From positions 1 to 7,458 of the forward strand of contig CAYFJO010000513.1 in the NCBI GenBank assembly GCA_964343305.1: a stretch of 7,458 nt of DNA, read 5' to 3'. Source of the stretch: CAYFJO01 sp964343305 (lineage in GTDB: Bacteria; Planctomycetota; Planctomycetia; Pirellulales; Pirellulaceae). Position numbers and translations under genes: made by a program. Shown here in pieces: positions 5,987 through 7,458 of the stretch (its first letter is position 1; every line of letters begins with the position of its first letter). Under the pieces are notes generated by a model that searched no databases, had not been told where the DNA came from, and worked only from the letters and a program-made list of their open reading frames with translations.

Positions 5987-7458
5987 ATTCCGTTTAATCC
6001 TCAAGATCTTCTCGGCTGGCGGCGGTTCGTATTTCAGCTCAGGCAGGGCTTTGTAGTGCTGCCTTTTGTAAGCTTGTGCTTTCTCAAGCGTTGGGAAATT
6101 TTGGGAATGTTTGATGTACGTGAACTTTCGGCGTGAATCCTTTGGCTGTACCGGAGGTTTTTCATCACCAAATGCATCCGCCCATTTTTTAAGTATATCG
6201 TTGCATTCGGGTACAAAACGGACATGGTCAAATGGTATCGCGTCAGGTAGCTCAACTCTATGGATGTCCGAGGTCGCTTCGCGACGAGCTCTTTCGGCAC
6301 GAAACACCTGCGAGTCCTCAATGTAGAGCGGTGTACCACGGATGTTTTTTACGCCTGATATCTGGGAGTCGTACATCTTTCGCAACACGAACACATACAT
6401 AACGTGCCCCTTCGTTCTCTTGGGCTTCGTTTGGGGGCCTGGCCGCCGTCCCTGTGCACTGCGATCGGGTATGTCAGGTAGATTCTTCAGCATTTCAAAG
6501 TATGCCTTTTTCCTGGCCAATGCCCTTCTGGCTTCGGCCTTCCAAGCGGGTTCCTCCTGCGCTTTCAGCTTTGCCAATCGGTCGGCTTCCTCTTTCGCCT
6601 TTTGTTCTGCGAGACGCGCCGCTTCCTCCTTCGCTTTCCGTATTCGGGCCAATCGTTCGGCTTCTTCCTTTGCTCTTCGCATTCGCGCCAATCTTTCCGC
6701 TTCCTCCTTCGCTTTCTGTTCTGCCAGGCGTTCGGCTTCTATGCGGGCGATGCGTTGTCGTTCTTCTTCGGCGTAATCGGCTAGCGGATTCTCGTCCGCC
6801 GATGCTTTGTGTTCGGATGACAGATCGGCCATGGCGATCAGTTTTGGTTGCAGGCGGAATTCGTCGACTTTCGATTTTTCCATGCGATCGACGATGGTGA
6901 TTTCTTCGCCCGGCATTAGCTCGGCCGTTTGCGTGGTGGTTACAATGCGTTGCCTTCCGACTGAAACGAATGGGCTGCTTTCCCAAACGAATTGGATTTG
7001 CACTTTAACCGGCTTGTCGATCTTCTCGGCACTAGGCCAATCGATCCAGCGAAAGCGAAGCTTGGCGTAAACGTACTCTTCGTCTTCCCACTGCATCGCG
7101 GTCGTGCTGCGACTGAATTTGCCGATGTTCGACTCGGTATCGACCGTGGCTTCGACATAGACTTTTCCAGGCTGGCGGTTCTCGTCGAAATGTTGGTCAA
7201 CTTCCGGCGGCACATAGTTTTCGCCACGTTTTCTTTGGAGAAAGATCTTGCGCAGCCAACCCAGCGGTGTGACGGGGCGTGAATCCTTGTCCTTCGTCGA
7301 GATGCGAACCGAGACAACTTCCAACTGCACCAGCTCAATATTCTTTTTGTAAAAGTTGGTCGCCTCTTTCATCGAAAGAGGCGTGCCGGAGTTGGAATAG
7401 AAAATTGCGTTCAAGGACGCCTTCCACGACTTCTCGCCCGGTCCCCATGAGGGCGACG
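5981..7458 (-). CDS. Coiled-coil protein of unknown function, N-terminus outside window
   Basis: The frame is open from the window edge to a TGA at 5983-5981, giving 491 whole codons; the start lies beyond 7458. The first visible residues, SPSWGPGEKSWKASLN, read smoothly into the rest, so the TTG at 7414 is not a likely start. The visible part has three sections. About residues 15-215 are a mixed, beta-rich region with several Trp and a PGEEITIVDR segment. About 230-317 are a Glu/Lys/Arg/Ala helix of the TolA-like kind, built of units such as AERLARMRRAKEE. The last 170 residues are basic and aromatic (HVMYVFVLRKMYDSQ, RRKFTYIKHSQNFPT) with a Pro-rich stretch and a strongly basic end, RIKRNR. 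I see no membrane segment, catalytic motif or known domain in the visible part. I do not recognise the family. The gap to the next gene and the relic between them argue against tight coupling. Confidence 0.8.
   Translation of the reverse strand, partial: SPSWGPGEKSWKASLNAIFYSNSGTPLSMKEATNFYKKNIELVQLEVVSVRISTKDKDSRPVTPLGWLRKIFLQRKRGENYVPPEVDQHFDENRQPGKVYVEATVDTESNIGKFSRSTTAMQWEDEEYVYAKLRFRWIDWPSAEKIDKPVKVQIQFVWESSPFVSVGRQRIVTTTQTAELMPGEEITIVDRMEKSKVDEFRLQPKLIAMADLSSEHKASADENPLADYAEEERQRIARIEAERLAEQKAKEEAERLARMRRAKEEAERLARIRKAKEEAARLAEQKAKEEADRLAKLKAQEEPAWKAEARRALARKKAYFEMLKNLPDIPDRSAQGRRPGPQTKPKRTKGHVMYVFVLRKMYDSQISGVKNIRGTPLYIEDSQVFRAERARREATSDIHRVELPDAIPFDHVRFVPECNDILKKWADAFGDEKPPVQPKDSRRKFTYIKHSQNFPTLEKAQAYKRQHYKALPELKYEPPPAEKILRIKRNR
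6551..6736 (-). repeat. Coding tandem repeat of 12/13-residue coiled-coil units
   Basis: Five consecutive units begin A-x-R-L-A and end in E-E: AERLAEQKAKEE, AERLARMRRAKEE, AERLARIRKAKEE, AARLAEQKAKEE, ADRLAKLKAQEE. The lengths run 12, 13, 13, 12, 12 residues. The DNA is similarly repetitive (36/39-bp units on the plus strand beginning around GCTTCCTCCTTCGC), so copy number could vary by slippage while the frame is kept. Long antisense frames here are by-products of the repeat. Confidence 0.75.

Noticed and set aside
6551..6736. CRISPR-like array
   Set aside because: The repeated units are contiguous, diverged and coding, with no spacers.
6342..6900. Long Ser/Ala- and Pro-rich plus-strand frames opposite the coiled-coil gene
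   Set aside because: They are antisense to a regular Glu/Lys/Arg repeat, which keeps complementary frames free of stops.

Overview
The window is a 7.5 kb stretch of bacterial chromosome with five protein genes, moderate G+C and loosely packed, mostly hypothetical secreted proteins. I recognise no marker gene. The mix of receiver-first histidine kinases, a Sec-exported thioredoxin-fold protein with TPR-like tail, a scrap of a formylglycine-generating-enzyme (FGE) type domain and long gene gaps is most like a planctomycete of the Pirellulales type, but this is inference from style, not from a phylogenetic marker.

Layout. (1) Bases 52-2495, minus strand: two receiver-histidine kinase proteins in one probable operon. 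The upstream gene (1224-2495) has a canonical kinase core. The downstream gene (52-1149) has an intact receiver and ATP-binding domain, but its H-box has lost the acidic residue and the Thr/Asn that normally follow the histidine. No DNA-binding output domain is present in either. (2) Bases 2496-3100: a 600-base non-coding stretch with a tandem 12-bp repeat upstream of the kinase operon, several inverted repeats, a strong 14-bp hairpin, and a second tandem repeat followed by a TATAAT box upstream of the next gene. (3) Bases 3101-3937, plus strand: the most interesting gene, a Sec-exported protein whose C-terminal domain looks like a type VI secretion amidase effector 4 (Tae4) peptidoglycan amidase, with Cys, His and Asp in place. 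No immunity gene or type VI secretion gene is visible beside it, and its base composition is lower in G+C than the kinase genes. (4) Bases 3969-5645, minus strand, converging on the amidase gene with a 31-base gap: a secreted protein with two copies of an 83-residue beta-rich repeat, a thioredoxin-like domain without a CxxC motif, and TPR-like helices. (5) Bases 5646-5980: non-coding, except for a 41-codon relic ending in GGPGFRVVCELE that resembles the C-terminus of an FGE-family protein. (6) Bases 5981 to the window end, minus strand: a large unrecognised protein with a central charged coiled coil made of 12/13-residue repeats; its N-terminus lies beyond the window.

Only the kinase pair has an evident functional link. 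The amidase and the redoxin-like protein are both probably exported across the inner membrane, but nothing in the sequence ties them to one pathway.
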